From positions 1-11,661 of the forward strand of contig JAITKE010000077.1 in the NCBI GenBank assembly GCA_031278595.1: a stretch of DNA of 11,661 nucleotides, in the 5' to 3' direction. Origin of the DNA: Puniceicoccales bacterium. GTDB taxonomy: Bacteria > Verrucomicrobiota > Verrucomicrobiia > Opitutales > JAIRLG01. The notes under the pieces were generated by a model, which was not told where the DNA came from, searched no databases, and saw only the letters and a list, made by a program, of their open reading frames with translations. Shown here piece after piece: positions 1 to 6,072 of the stretch (position 1 is its first letter; the number at the start of each line of letters is the position of its first letter). The position numbers and the translations under genes are program-made.

Positions 1-52
1 CCGCGTGGGCGCCGCGGGGGCGGCGATGCCTTCGGCATCGAAAGCCGGCCCC
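1..52 (-). repeat. Right end of palindromic four-way-junction repeat, copy A (cut by window edge)
   Basis: This is the terminal part of a dispersed palindromic element, in the opposite orientation to copies B, C and E. A small hairpin, GATGCC with loop TTC and GGCATC (25-39), is followed by the outer-stem half AAAGCCGGCCCC (41-52). Bases 1-24 are almost the exact reverse complement of the start of the second arm of copy B (from 1864). Copy A therefore belongs to the same subfamily as copy B. The left half lies outside the window, so the outer stem cannot be closed here. Confidence 0.75.
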
Positions 53-106
53 GGGCAGGACGGGCCCTTGCGCCCAACGGCTGCGCCCAGAAATGGGAAA
101 CAGGCC

Positions 107-175
107 GAAAAACTTTCCCTTTTAGCTCGAAAAATTTTCCCCTTTGGGCCGGAAAAAATTTCCCTTTTGCCTCGG
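107..175. repeat. Three imperfect tandem units of about 22-23 bp, GAAAAAnTTTCCC(C)TTTT type
   Basis: Three consecutive units begin near 107, 129 and 152. Each consists of a GAAAAA run, then TTTCCC or TTTTCCCC, then a T-run and a short G/C linker. The middle unit contains TTTTCCCCTTTGGG, a word found again in the third arm of copy B (1970-1981) and, with AAA in place of TTT, in the coding repeats of the gene at 4927. No credible gene is visible in 53-266. The 60-codon reading frame across 5-187 lies over repeats and has no visible ribosome-binding site. Confidence 0.6.
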
Positions 176-266
176 GAGGGAAAATGACTATTTTCTCCTG
201 TTGACAGCGCGGACGAGGTGATAAGTTCGCGCATCCTTCGGACATCGGCATTCCATCTATGAGCTA

Positions 267-1835
267 ATGGCCAGGCAGATCCTTTTCTTCTCCATGACTG
301 TGCTGCTGGGGGGGCCGCTGATGGCGGCGGGAATATCGGGCCCAAGGGTACTGCGCTGGGCCTCGAATCCGGAGAGCGGGCCGCCCTATGCGTTTTTTTC
401 CTGGAAGCAGTCCCTAAAGCAGGTCAGCGGGATGGAGGCCGATGTGATTCGGGAAGTGGCCAAACGCCTGGGCTGTCAGGAGCGCTTCTGCATCAATGAC
501 TGGGACAACCTGATCCCGGGTCTGCGCCGCGGGCTCTACGACGTCGTGATCAACGGCATTGTGGCTCCGGAACGGCCGATGCCCGGGGTGATCTTTACCC
601 GGCCCTATTTCCGCGGAACGCGCCAGCTGGTCGTCCGGAAGGACGAGGAAACAATCGTCAGCCTGGCCACGGCCCAGGGGCGCCGTCTGGGCCTCATCCC
701 GGATGCGGGCACCCAGGAGCTCTTGGCGGCCTATCCCGGGATCAAGGTGCTGTACTACACCGACGAATACGAGGTTTTTTTCGACCTCAAGCGCGGGCAG
801 ATCGACGCCATCCTGATGGATAGCCCGGGGGTGCTCTACCACAGCTCGATCCAGCCGGATACGCGGGTGATCGAGAAGGCGGTGGGGGAGCTGGAGTACG
901 TCATGGCGCTGCGGGCCGAGGATGGCGAATGGCTGGAGCAGATCAACCAAGCCCTGGAGGAGATGAAGGCCGACGGCAGCCTCTGGGCCATCATGCGCCA
1001 CTGGGGGCTCTGTCAAAAACCCTTCTGCCAGCTGCTGGGACTGGCGGAGGAACCGGTTCCGGAACTAGCGTCCGTCCCGGGCTACCGGCAATTTCTGGAA
1101 AACGTCCAGCCTCCCACGTGCTGGCGGGAGCTCACCGAGCGTTACCGGAAATTTTTGCCCCTGCTGGGCCAGGCGGCGCTGATCACCCTGGAGCTCTCCG
1201 TCGTTTCGATGGGGATCGCGGTGCTGCTGGGCCTCCTGCTGGCCCTGCTGCGGCTCTACGCACCGGTCGTTATCCGCTGGCTGGCTCTCCTATGGATCGA
1301 ATTCCTGCGCGGAACCCCGCTGCTGATCCAGCTCTTCTTCATCTTCTATGGCCTGCCCTTCATCGGCATTTCCCTGCCGCCCTTTTGGGCCGCGGTGCTG
1401 GCCCTGGGGCTGAACTACTCCGCCTTCGAGGCGGAGAACTATCGGGCAGGCCTGTCCTCGGTTCCCCAGGCCCAGATGGAGGCCGCCCGGGCCCTGGGCA
1501 TGACCCAGCTCCAGGCCCTGCGCCACGTAATCGTTCCCCAGGCCTTTTCCTTCGTCCTGCCGCCCATGACCAATGACTTCATCGCCCTTCTGAAGGATTC
1601 ATCGCTGGCCTCGCTGGTCACGATGGTGGAGCTGACTAAGACCTATACTCTCCTGGCCAATTCCTGCTTCGATTTCTTCGGCACCGGCCTAGTGGTGGCT
1701 TTGGTTTATCTGCTCATCGGTTTGCCTTTTTCCTACTTTGCCCATTTGGCGGAACGCTACATGTCCCTGGAGAAGCAGGCCTATCGGGGCATCTACGCAC
1801 GGCGGAGGAGGAAGAGGGGTCGGGAATTGGGCTAG
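267..1835 (+). CDS. Polar amino-acid ABC transporter, fused substrate-binding protein and permease
   Basis: Inner-membrane subunit of an ATP-driven amino-acid importer that joins ligand capture and membrane channel in one 522-residue chain. Residues 1-21 are a signal-like hydrophobic segment ending MAAG. Residues about 28-250 resemble a family 3 periplasmic binding protein (GMEADVIREVAKRLG, DWDNLIPGLRRGLYDVV, FTRPYF). Residues about 295-495 are a HisM/GlnP-type permease with several hydrophobic spans, the RGTPLLIQLFFIFYGLP signature (348-364) and the cytoplasmic EAA loop (EAARALG at 405-411, VP at 423-424) that contacts the ATPase. Such fusions are established in this family. No ATPase subunit is in the window, so it must be supplied from elsewhere. 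The exact amino acid cannot be read from sequence. The start ATG overlaps the TAA of a two-codon ATG-AGC-TAA, and no clear Shine-Dalgarno precedes it, so the start is only probable. The C-terminus is Arg-rich, and its stop codon abuts repeat B. Confidence 0.88.
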   Translation: MARQILFFSMTVLLGGPLMAAGISGPRVLRWASNPESGPPYAFFSWKQSLKQVSGMEADVIREVAKRLGCQERFCINDWDNLIPGLRRGLYDVVINGIVAPERPMPGVIFTRPYFRGTRQLVVRKDEETIVSLATAQGRRLGLIPDAGTQELLAAYPGIKVLYYTDEYEVFFDLKRGQIDAILMDSPGVLYHSSIQPDTRVIEKAVGELEYVMALRAEDGEWLEQINQALEEMKADGSLWAIMRHWGLCQKPFCQLLGLAEEPVPELASVPGYRQFLENVQPPTCWRELTERYRKFLPLLGQAALITLELSVVSMGIAVLLGLLLALLRLYAPVVIRWLALLWIEFLRGTPLLIQLFFIFYGLPFIGISLPPFWAAVLALGLNYSAFEAENYRAGLSSVPQAQMEAARALGMTQLQALRHVIVPQAFSFVLPPMTNDFIALLKDSSLASLVTMVELTKTYTLLANSCFDFFGTGLVVALVYLLIGLPFSYFAHLAERYMSLEKQAYRGIYARRRRKRGRELG

Positions 1836-1993
1836 GGGCTGGCTTTCGATGCCGGAGGCATCTGCCGCCCCCTGCGGTGCCCACGCGGCGTAAGCCGCGG
1901 GGCGGGCGGGTGGGGGCGCCGCGAGGGGGCGGCCAAAGGGGAAAAGCCTCCCACCCGCCCTCCCGGGCTTTTCCCCTTTGGAAAGCCGGCCCC
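1835..1993 (+). repeat. Palindromic four-way-junction repeat, copy B
   Basis: The outer stem is GGGGCTGGCTTT (1835-1846) with AAAGCCGGCCCC (1982-1993), 12 bp with one G-T pair. It encloses three arms. Arm 1 is GATGCC, loop GGA, GGCATC (1848-1862). Arm 2 is long and branched (1864-1933): its base is GCCGCCCCCT with AGGGGGCGGC (10 bp), followed by an inner stem with one wobble and a small CGCGGC/GCCGCG tip hairpin. Arm 3 has a perfect 16-bp stem, 1933-1948 with 1966-1981 (base 1933 could also pair in arm 2), and a C-rich loop. The first base is the G of the transporter stop codon. The arrangement could act as a terminator or processing signal if transcribed, which is inference. Confidence 0.85.
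1899..1916 (+). other. G-quadruplex motif with single-base loops, inside repeat B
   Basis: Four G-tracts read GGGG-C-GGG-C-GGG-T-GGGGG, each separated by one base, which is the arrangement most favourable to a parallel quadruplex. It lies in arm 2 of copy B. An opposite C-tract array, CCC-A-CCC-G-CCC-T-CCC, occupies 1950-1964 in the loop of arm 3, so the other strand has a second such motif. Bases 1904-1914 and 1950-1960 are also fully complementary over 11 bp, giving a competing loop-arm pairing. Confidence 0.7.
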
Positions 1994-2133
1994 AGCTTCG
2001 GCTCTTCTCCCCAGCGCCGGCCTCCCCGGCCCTAGCGCTTCGGGTCTTTGCGGAACTTTGGGCTTCTGGGCCCCTGGGGGTGCTGGTAACTGGGCGCACG
2101 GGGGCTTTCCGGAGGAATGGGGATTGGGAGCTT

Positions 2134-2234
2134 TTTGGGGCTGGCTTTCGATTTCAAAGAAATCGGGCCCGCGGAGCGGGCCGTCCGGAGGGAGGGGACG
2201 CCGTCCCCTCCCTCCGGACAAAGCCAGCCCCAAA
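2134..2234 (+). repeat. Palindromic four-way-junction repeat, copy C (complete, perfectly closed)
   Basis: This is the cleanest copy. The outer stem TTTGGGGCTGGCTTT (2134-2148) pairs without mismatch with AAAGCCAGCCCCAAA (2220-2234). Inside, three hairpins tile the interval with no unpaired base between them. Arm 1 is CGATTTC, loop AAA, GAAATCG (2149-2165). Arm 2 is GGCCCGC, loop GGA, GCGGGCC (2166-2182). Arm 3 has a 17-bp perfect stem, 2183-2199 with 2203-2219, and a 3-base loop. The result is a full four-way junction. It lies 120 bp before the atpG start, so it may fall in the atpG leader or separate it from the upstream unit. Confidence 0.92.
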
Positions 2235-2354
2235 GACGAGGCCAAAATTTCTCTGGGGGAGTCCGGGACAGCGCGGGGACTTCCTGGGGCGGTGCGGTGG
2301 AAAAACATTGCTATCCGGCCGGAGATCGATTACTCAGGGAAATCCTCGTCCGAC

Positions 2355-3239
2355 ATGAAGGGTGCAAAGGAAATCCGGCAGCGCCTGCGCGCAGTTCGCA
2401 GTACGGCCCAGATCACCTGGGCGATGCAGCTGGTGGCCTCGGCCAAGCGGCAGAAGGCCCAGGCCCTGGCGCTGCGCGGGCGGCCCTACTGCCTCCGCCT
2501 GGCTGAGCTGCTGCGCTGCTTCTCGGAGGAGGCGCTGCGGGGTATCTCCCATCCCTTTTTCGAGAAAAGGGAGGTGACCCACCGCGGCATCCTGCTGGTG
2601 GGGACCGACCGCGGGCTCTGTGGCTCCCTGAACACCAACGTCTTTCGGCCGGTGGCAGGGCTGGAAAACATCCGCTGGATGACGGTTGGCAAAAAGGCAG
2701 CCCAGTGCGTGAGCCGGGCCGGCGGGGAGCTCCTGGCCAGTTTTCACGTCAGTGACCGGGTGGACTTCAGCGAGCTGCGGCCCATCGGCGAGGGCCTGGC
2801 TCAGGCCTATCTCCAAAAACGCATCGATACGGTGGAAGTGCTCTTCCCGAGCTTCGTAAACACCCTGCTGCAGACCCCGGTGTTGCAGCGCGTCCTACCG
2901 ATGCGGGACTTCCAGTCGGAATTTGAGGCCCTGCTGCAGCGCTCGCGGCTGAGGCCGGAGGATTTTTGCCCCGATCCGCGGGAGATGCTGTGGGAACCCG
3001 GCATCGCCGAGCTGCTGGAGGAATTGTCCCATGCCTTCTTCCGGTACCAGCTTTACCAGATTTTGCTGGAGGCCAAGGCTTCGGAACAGAGCGCGCGCAT
3101 GGTGGCCATGAAGACGGCAACGGACAATGCGGAAAATCTCTCGAAGGAGCTGAATCTGGAGTACAACAAAGTGCGGCAGACGACCATCACGAACGAGATC
3201 GTGGAGCTGTCGACGGCCCAGCTCGGAATGGAGGAATGA
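2355..3239 (+). CDS. atpG: F1F0 ATP synthase subunit gamma
   Basis: Central rotor shaft of the F1 sector, which couples proton-driven rotation to ATP synthesis on the cytoplasmic face of the inner membrane. The protein is 294 residues, close to the usual length of about 285-300. The N-terminal helix (KEIRQRLRAVRSTAQITWAMQLVASAK, given here in part as the family signature) and the C-terminal helix (ARMVAMKTATDNAENL then YNKVRQ and ITNEI) are both diagnostic. In the usual ITKAM motif the Lys is Trp here (ITWAM), a small departure. The start at 2355 is chosen because the family N-terminus begins there. The frame is open upstream to 2058, but that stretch runs through repeat C and shows no homology. 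Only a weak AGGGA lies upstream of the start. The stop overlaps an ATG at 3236 (ATGA) just before atpD, suggesting translational coupling. No atpA lies upstream, where it normally would. Confidence 0.95.
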   Translation: MKGAKEIRQRLRAVRSTAQITWAMQLVASAKRQKAQALALRGRPYCLRLAELLRCFSEEALRGISHPFFEKREVTHRGILLVGTDRGLCGSLNTNVFRPVAGLENIRWMTVGKKAAQCVSRAGGELLASFHVSDRVDFSELRPIGEGLAQAYLQKRIDTVEVLFPSFVNTLLQTPVLQRVLPMRDFQSEFEALLQRSRLRPEDFCPDPREMLWEPGIAELLEELSHAFFRYQLYQILLEAKASEQSARMVAMKTATDNAENLSKELNLEYNKVRQTTITNEIVELSTAQLGMEE

Positions 3240-3241
3240 TC

Positions 3242-4663
3242 ATGGAAGAGGCAACGGGGAAAATCGTGGCGATCATCGGCTCGGTGGTGGATGTGGAGTT
3301 CGCCTCCGAAGAACTGCCGGCCATCTACGAGGCGCTGGAAGTCCCACCGTCGGCGGAGGATCAGGCGGCGCTGGTGCTGGAGGTGCAGCAGCAGCTGGGC
3401 GATGGCTGTGTGAGGACGATCGCGATGGCCTCGACGGATGGCTGCGCGCGGGGCCTGCCGGTGCGCCGGCTCGGGCATCCGATTCAGGTGCCGGTCGGCC
3501 GCGGGGTTTTGGGAAGGATCCTCAATGTGCTGGGTGAGCCCATCGACCAGCGGGGCCCGGTGATGGCGGAAAAGCATTACGCCATCCACCGGCGGGCACC
3601 GGCGCTGGTGGAGCAGAGCATCCACGCCGAGATATTGGAGACCGGCATCAAGGTCATCGACCTCATCTGCCCCTTCGTGCGGGGAGGGAAGATCGGCGCC
3701 TTCGGCGGGGCCGGCGTGGGCAAGACCGTGGTCATCACGGAGCTGATCCACAACATCGCCTCGGCCCACGGGGGATTTTCGGTCTTCACCGGCGTCGGCG
3801 AGCGCTCCCGGGAGGGTAAAGACCTTTTCCAGGAAATGTGCGCCTCGGGGATCATCCACGCGACGGATCCGGCCCAGTCGAAGGTGGCCCTGGTCTTCGG
3901 CCAGATGAATGAGCCGCCCGGGGCCCGCATGCGGGTGGCCTTTGCCGGACTTTCGGTGGCCGAGTACTTTCGGGATGAGGAGCACCAGGATGTGCTGCTC
4001 TTCATCGACAACATCTTCCGTTTCTCCCAAGCCGGTTCCGAGGTGTCGGCGCTGTTGGGACGCTCGCCCTCGGCGGTGGGCTACCAGCCGACCCTCAGCC
4101 AGGAAATGGGCCAGCTGCAGGAGCGCATCACCTCGACGAAGGAGGGCTCCATCACCTCCTTTCAGGCGGTCTATGTGCCGGCGGACGACGTGACGGATCC
4201 CGCACCGGCCCACACCTTCGCCCATCTGGATTCAACTCTGGTGCTGGACCGGCGCATCGCGGCCCTGGCGCTGTTCCCGGCCGTGGATCCACTGGCCTCG
4301 ACCTCGAAGGCCCTGGATCCCAAGATCGTGGGGGAGGAGCACTTTCGCGTGGCCAGCGGCGTCCAGGCGATCCTGCAGCGCTACAAGGAATTGCAGGATG
4401 TCATCGCCATCCTGGGCATGGACGAGCTTTCGGAGGAGGATCGCCTGACGGTGGCCCGGGCGCGGAAGGTGCAGAAATTTCTCTCCCAGCCCTTCCACGT
4501 GGCCGAGGCCTTCACCGGCATTCCGGGCCAGTACGTGTCGACTCAGGAGAGCGTCGCCGGTTTCGACCGAATCCTGAAGGGCGAGCTGGACGAGGTGCCG
4601 GAAAACGATTTTTACATGAAGGGCTCCCTGGCCTCGGTGCTGAAGGCGTCCAAGGGCGCCTAG
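3242..4663 (+). CDS. atpD: F1F0 ATP synthase subunit beta
   Basis: Catalytic subunit of F1 that forms ATP from ADP and phosphate. It has 473 residues, normal for the family. Visible motifs, with residue numbers from this start, are Walker A GGAGVGKT (155-162), the catalytic-glutamate segment GERSREGKDL (Glu187), Walker B LLFIDNIFRF (Asp256) and the C-terminal DELSEED (394-400), which meets the gamma shaft. The N-terminal beta-barrel domain starts at GKIVAIIGSVVDVEF. ATG 3242 is preferred because GGAGG (3230-3234) sits 7 bases upstream. An ATG at 3236 would add two residues and overlap the gamma stop. The coupling with gamma is tight. The next gene is 263 bp away across a tandem repeat array, unlike the usual close spacing to atpC. 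Confidence 0.97.
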   Translation: MEEATGKIVAIIGSVVDVEFASEELPAIYEALEVPPSAEDQAALVLEVQQQLGDGCVRTIAMASTDGCARGLPVRRLGHPIQVPVGRGVLGRILNVLGEPIDQRGPVMAEKHYAIHRRAPALVEQSIHAEILETGIKVIDLICPFVRGGKIGAFGGAGVGKTVVITELIHNIASAHGGFSVFTGVGERSREGKDLFQEMCASGIIHATDPAQSKVALVFGQMNEPPGARMRVAFAGLSVAEYFRDEEHQDVLLFIDNIFRFSQAGSEVSALLGRSPSAVGYQPTLSQEMGQLQERITSTKEGSITSFQAVYVPADDVTDPAPAHTFAHLDSTLVLDRRIAALALFPAVDPLASTSKALDPKIVGEEHFRVASGVQAILQRYKELQDVIAILGMDELSEEDRLTVARARKVQKFLSQPFHVAEAFTGIPGQYVSTQESVAGFDRILKGELDEVPENDFYMKGSLASVLKASKGA

Positions 4664-4707
4664 TTTCTCCAAACCGTGTGGCGGCGAAGGACGATGGAAA
4701 AGTTTTT

Positions 4708-4731
4708 ATGCTAAGTGTCCTGACTGTGTGA
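4708..4731 (+). CDS. Possible 7-residue leader mini-ORF 1 (MLSVLTV)
   Basis: ATG to TGA in tandem unit 1. The preceding purine block (GATGGAAAAG) is a weak ribosome-binding site. The peptide shares its last residues TV and its length with mini-ORFs 2 and 4. It could be a translated leader peptide or simply a by-product of duplicating the start region of the downstream gene, and sequence alone does not decide. Confidence 0.2.
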   Translation: MLSVLTV

Positions 4732-4761
4732 CGGCGAAGGGGACGAAGGGAGAAAGCTTTT

Positions 4762-4785
4762 ATGCCGGGTGACTTAACTGTGTAG
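4762..4785 (+). CDS. Possible 7-residue leader mini-ORF 2 (MPGDLTV)
   Basis: ATG to TAG in tandem unit 2, preceded by a good Shine-Dalgarno-like GAAGGGAGAAAG. It begins MP, as does the real downstream protein (MPKGL). Same length and TV ending as mini-ORFs 1 and 4. Of the three it has the best initiation signals. Translation is not shown. Confidence 0.25.
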   Translation: MPGDLTV

Positions 4786-4873
4786 CGGTAAAGGAGATGG
4801 GGTGATGAGGAGGAGAGTTTTATATCGGATAGCCTATTGTATAGCGGCGAAGGCGATGAAGAGAGGGATTTTT

Positions 4874-4897
4874 ATGTCGAATGACCCAACTGTGTGA
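4874..4897 (+). CDS. Possible 7-residue leader mini-ORF 4 (MSNDPTV)
   Basis: ATG to TGA in tandem unit 4, preceded by GAAGAGAGGGA. It ends 29 bases before the start of the gene at 4927. The equivalent of unit 3 (4822) is broken by ATA and a one-base deletion, so the series is not fully maintained, which weakens the case for function. Confidence 0.2.
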   Translation: MSNDPTV

Positions 4898-4926
4898 CAG
4901 CGAGGGAGATGAAGGGAGAAGTTTTT

Positions 4927-6072
4927 ATGCCGAAGGGCCTGCCCCGCTTTTTTACGGCCACCGCCGGCCTGACACCCCTGGCCATCGAGCTCTGTGATAG
5001 CCTGAAGCTGCCGCGGTTCTTCACGGCCGAAGGCTTTACGGATTGCTTCCAGAAGAGTTTTCTGCGCCCTTCGGACCTGGAGCGCCCTCCATGCGATTAC
5101 CTACCCCCGGAGGCGAAAACCATGGCCAGCGTAGCCCTTTACGAGCTCTGCCGCCGCTGGGGATTTCTGGAGGAGGTTCTGCCCCGAAGGCCTCTGGGGG
5201 ACTACGATGCCCTCCTGGTCTATGCCCTCGACGTGGAGGGCCTGTGCGCCATCGGCCATTACCTGAGAGAGCTGCTGCTGGCGGCAAAGGGGCAAGGATT
5301 GACCTCCGTTCCGGAGATTTTCATCCTGACCGGATCGCGGCCGCTGACGATGGAGGGGGAGGAGGCGATGGCGGAGCACCTGCGGGAACGCCATCTGCCC
5401 GAGACCGAGGAATGGGCGGCCCGCCTGCTCTTCCGCCATGCGCTGCAGGATTTAGGAAAATCCCCGGCGATCGTCTCGGTTCCCATGCGGCAGACCTGGG
5501 ATGAGAAGGGCACCGGCAGCTGGAATTGGCCGGATACCCGCGATACGCTGCGGGCCTTTTTCTCGCAATACGGCACCCGAAAGCTGGATTCCCTCCTGGC
5601 GATTTCCCTCAATCCCTTCATCAGCTACCAGCACGCGGTGGGCCTGTCGACCTGGCGGGAGAAGGAGGAAATCGACTCATTTTCCCCAAAGGAGGGAGCC
5701 GGTGCATTTTCCTCAAAGGAGAGAGCGGATGGATTTTCCCCAAAAGAAGGAGTCGGTGCGTTTTCCCGAGAGAAAGAAACCGATGGATTTTCCCCAAAGA
5801 AGGGAAGTAATACGTTTACCGGTGCATTTTCCTCAAAGGAGAGAACGGATGGATTTTCCCCAAAAGGGGAGGTTGAGGCGTTTCCCCGAAAAGAGGGAAC
5901 TGAGGTGTTTTCCCCAAAATCCCTGGAGACTGTGGGGCCGCTGCACCCGCGCTTTGGCCCAGACCGCTGGAAATCGGATGAGGAGCGCCTGATCGTGATC
6001 TTGCTCGATAATTTCGCCCGCTGTGCCTACGAGGAGCTGGGGCTGTTAAGGAAAGGAGAAAAATTGTGTTGA
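4927..6072 (+). CDS. Protein of uncertain function with 9-residue repeat tract; possible DUF218/YdcF-like fold
   Basis: A 381-residue protein, apparently soluble, encoded between ATP synthase beta and epsilon. The start ATG 4927 follows GAAGGGAGAAG at good spacing. A GTG at 4894 in frame is less likely. LPRFFTA occurs twice near the N-terminus (5-11, 28-34). Residues about 94-240 have alternating strands and helices recalling DUF218/YdcF proteins: DALLVYALD (94-102), IFILTG then MEGEEAMAEHLRE (131-154), DTRDTLRAF (203-211) and LLAISLNPFISYQHAVGL (223-240). This is a weak, by-eye match. Residues 252-334 are a tract of FSPKE/FSSKE repeats that looks inserted before the final helical segment (LIVILLDNFARCAYEELGLL). 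The stop overlaps an ATG of atpC (TGATG), so co-translation is likely. A role in ATP synthase assembly is only a guess from position. It could also be an unrelated passenger gene. Confidence 0.75.
   Translation: MPKGLPRFFTATAGLTPLAIELCDSLKLPRFFTAEGFTDCFQKSFLRPSDLERPPCDYLPPEAKTMASVALYELCRRWGFLEEVLPRRPLGDYDALLVYALDVEGLCAIGHYLRELLLAAKGQGLTSVPEIFILTGSRPLTMEGEEAMAEHLRERHLPETEEWAARLLFRHALQDLGKSPAIVSVPMRQTWDEKGTGSWNWPDTRDTLRAFFSQYGTRKLDSLLAISLNPFISYQHAVGLSTWREKEEIDSFSPKEGAGAFSSKERADGFSPKEGVGAFSREKETDGFSPKKGSNTFTGAFSSKERTDGFSPKGEVEAFPRKEGTEVFSPKSLETVGPLHPRFGPDRWKSDEERLIVILLDNFARCAYEELGLLRKGEKLC
5680..5928 (+). repeat. In-frame 27-bp (9-residue) tandem repeats within the gene at 4927
   Basis: About nine units, each opening with TTT-TCC-CCA/TCA and coding FSPKEGAGA, FSSKERADG, FSPKEGVGA, FSREKETDG, FSPKKGSNT, a 4-residue FTGA spacer, FSSKERTDG, FSPKGEVEA, FPRKEGTEV and a final FSPK. 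Two unit types (ending GA or DG) alternate, giving an 18-residue higher-order period in the first part. The tract is charged, low in complexity and probably disordered. Unit boundaries are exact multiples of three, so copy-number change would keep the frame. Confidence 0.9.

Larger units (their letters stand above)
4674..4935 (+). repeat. Five tandem units of about 52-60 bp carrying a duplicated ribosome-binding-site/start-codon module
   Basis: The unit consensus is ACTGTGTGACGGCGAAGG, a GATGAAGGGAGAA purine block, TTTTTATG and a few codons. The start-codon positions are 4708, 4762, 4822 (ATA rather than ATG), 4874 and 4927, spaced 54, 60, 52 and 53 bp. The last unit supplies the Shine-Dalgarno and start of the gene at 4927. 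The third unit is decayed, with ATA and a one-base deletion relative to unit 2. The array fills nearly the whole gap between atpD and the next gene. Confidence 0.88.

Noticed and set aside
201..226. TTGACA followed by TGATAAG as a promoter for the transporter
   Set aside because: The -35 is perfect, but the only -10-like box (GATAAG) is about 12-13 bases away, too short for a sigma70 promoter, and nothing suitable lies at 16-18.
2134..2234. Repeat C as a tRNA gene, because of its cloverleaf shape
   Set aside because: Stems are far too long or unlike tRNA arms. It has no anticodon loop, T-loop motif or CCA end, and loops are only three bases.
2058..2354. Upstream in-frame extension of atpG by 99 codons
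   Set aside because: It runs through palindromic repeat C, shows no family similarity, and gamma subunits begin at the residue coded at 2355.
3053..4225. A 390-codon minus-strand frame over atpG/atpD
   Set aside because: Shadow of the certain atpD gene. Its translation is His/Arg-rich with no domain character.
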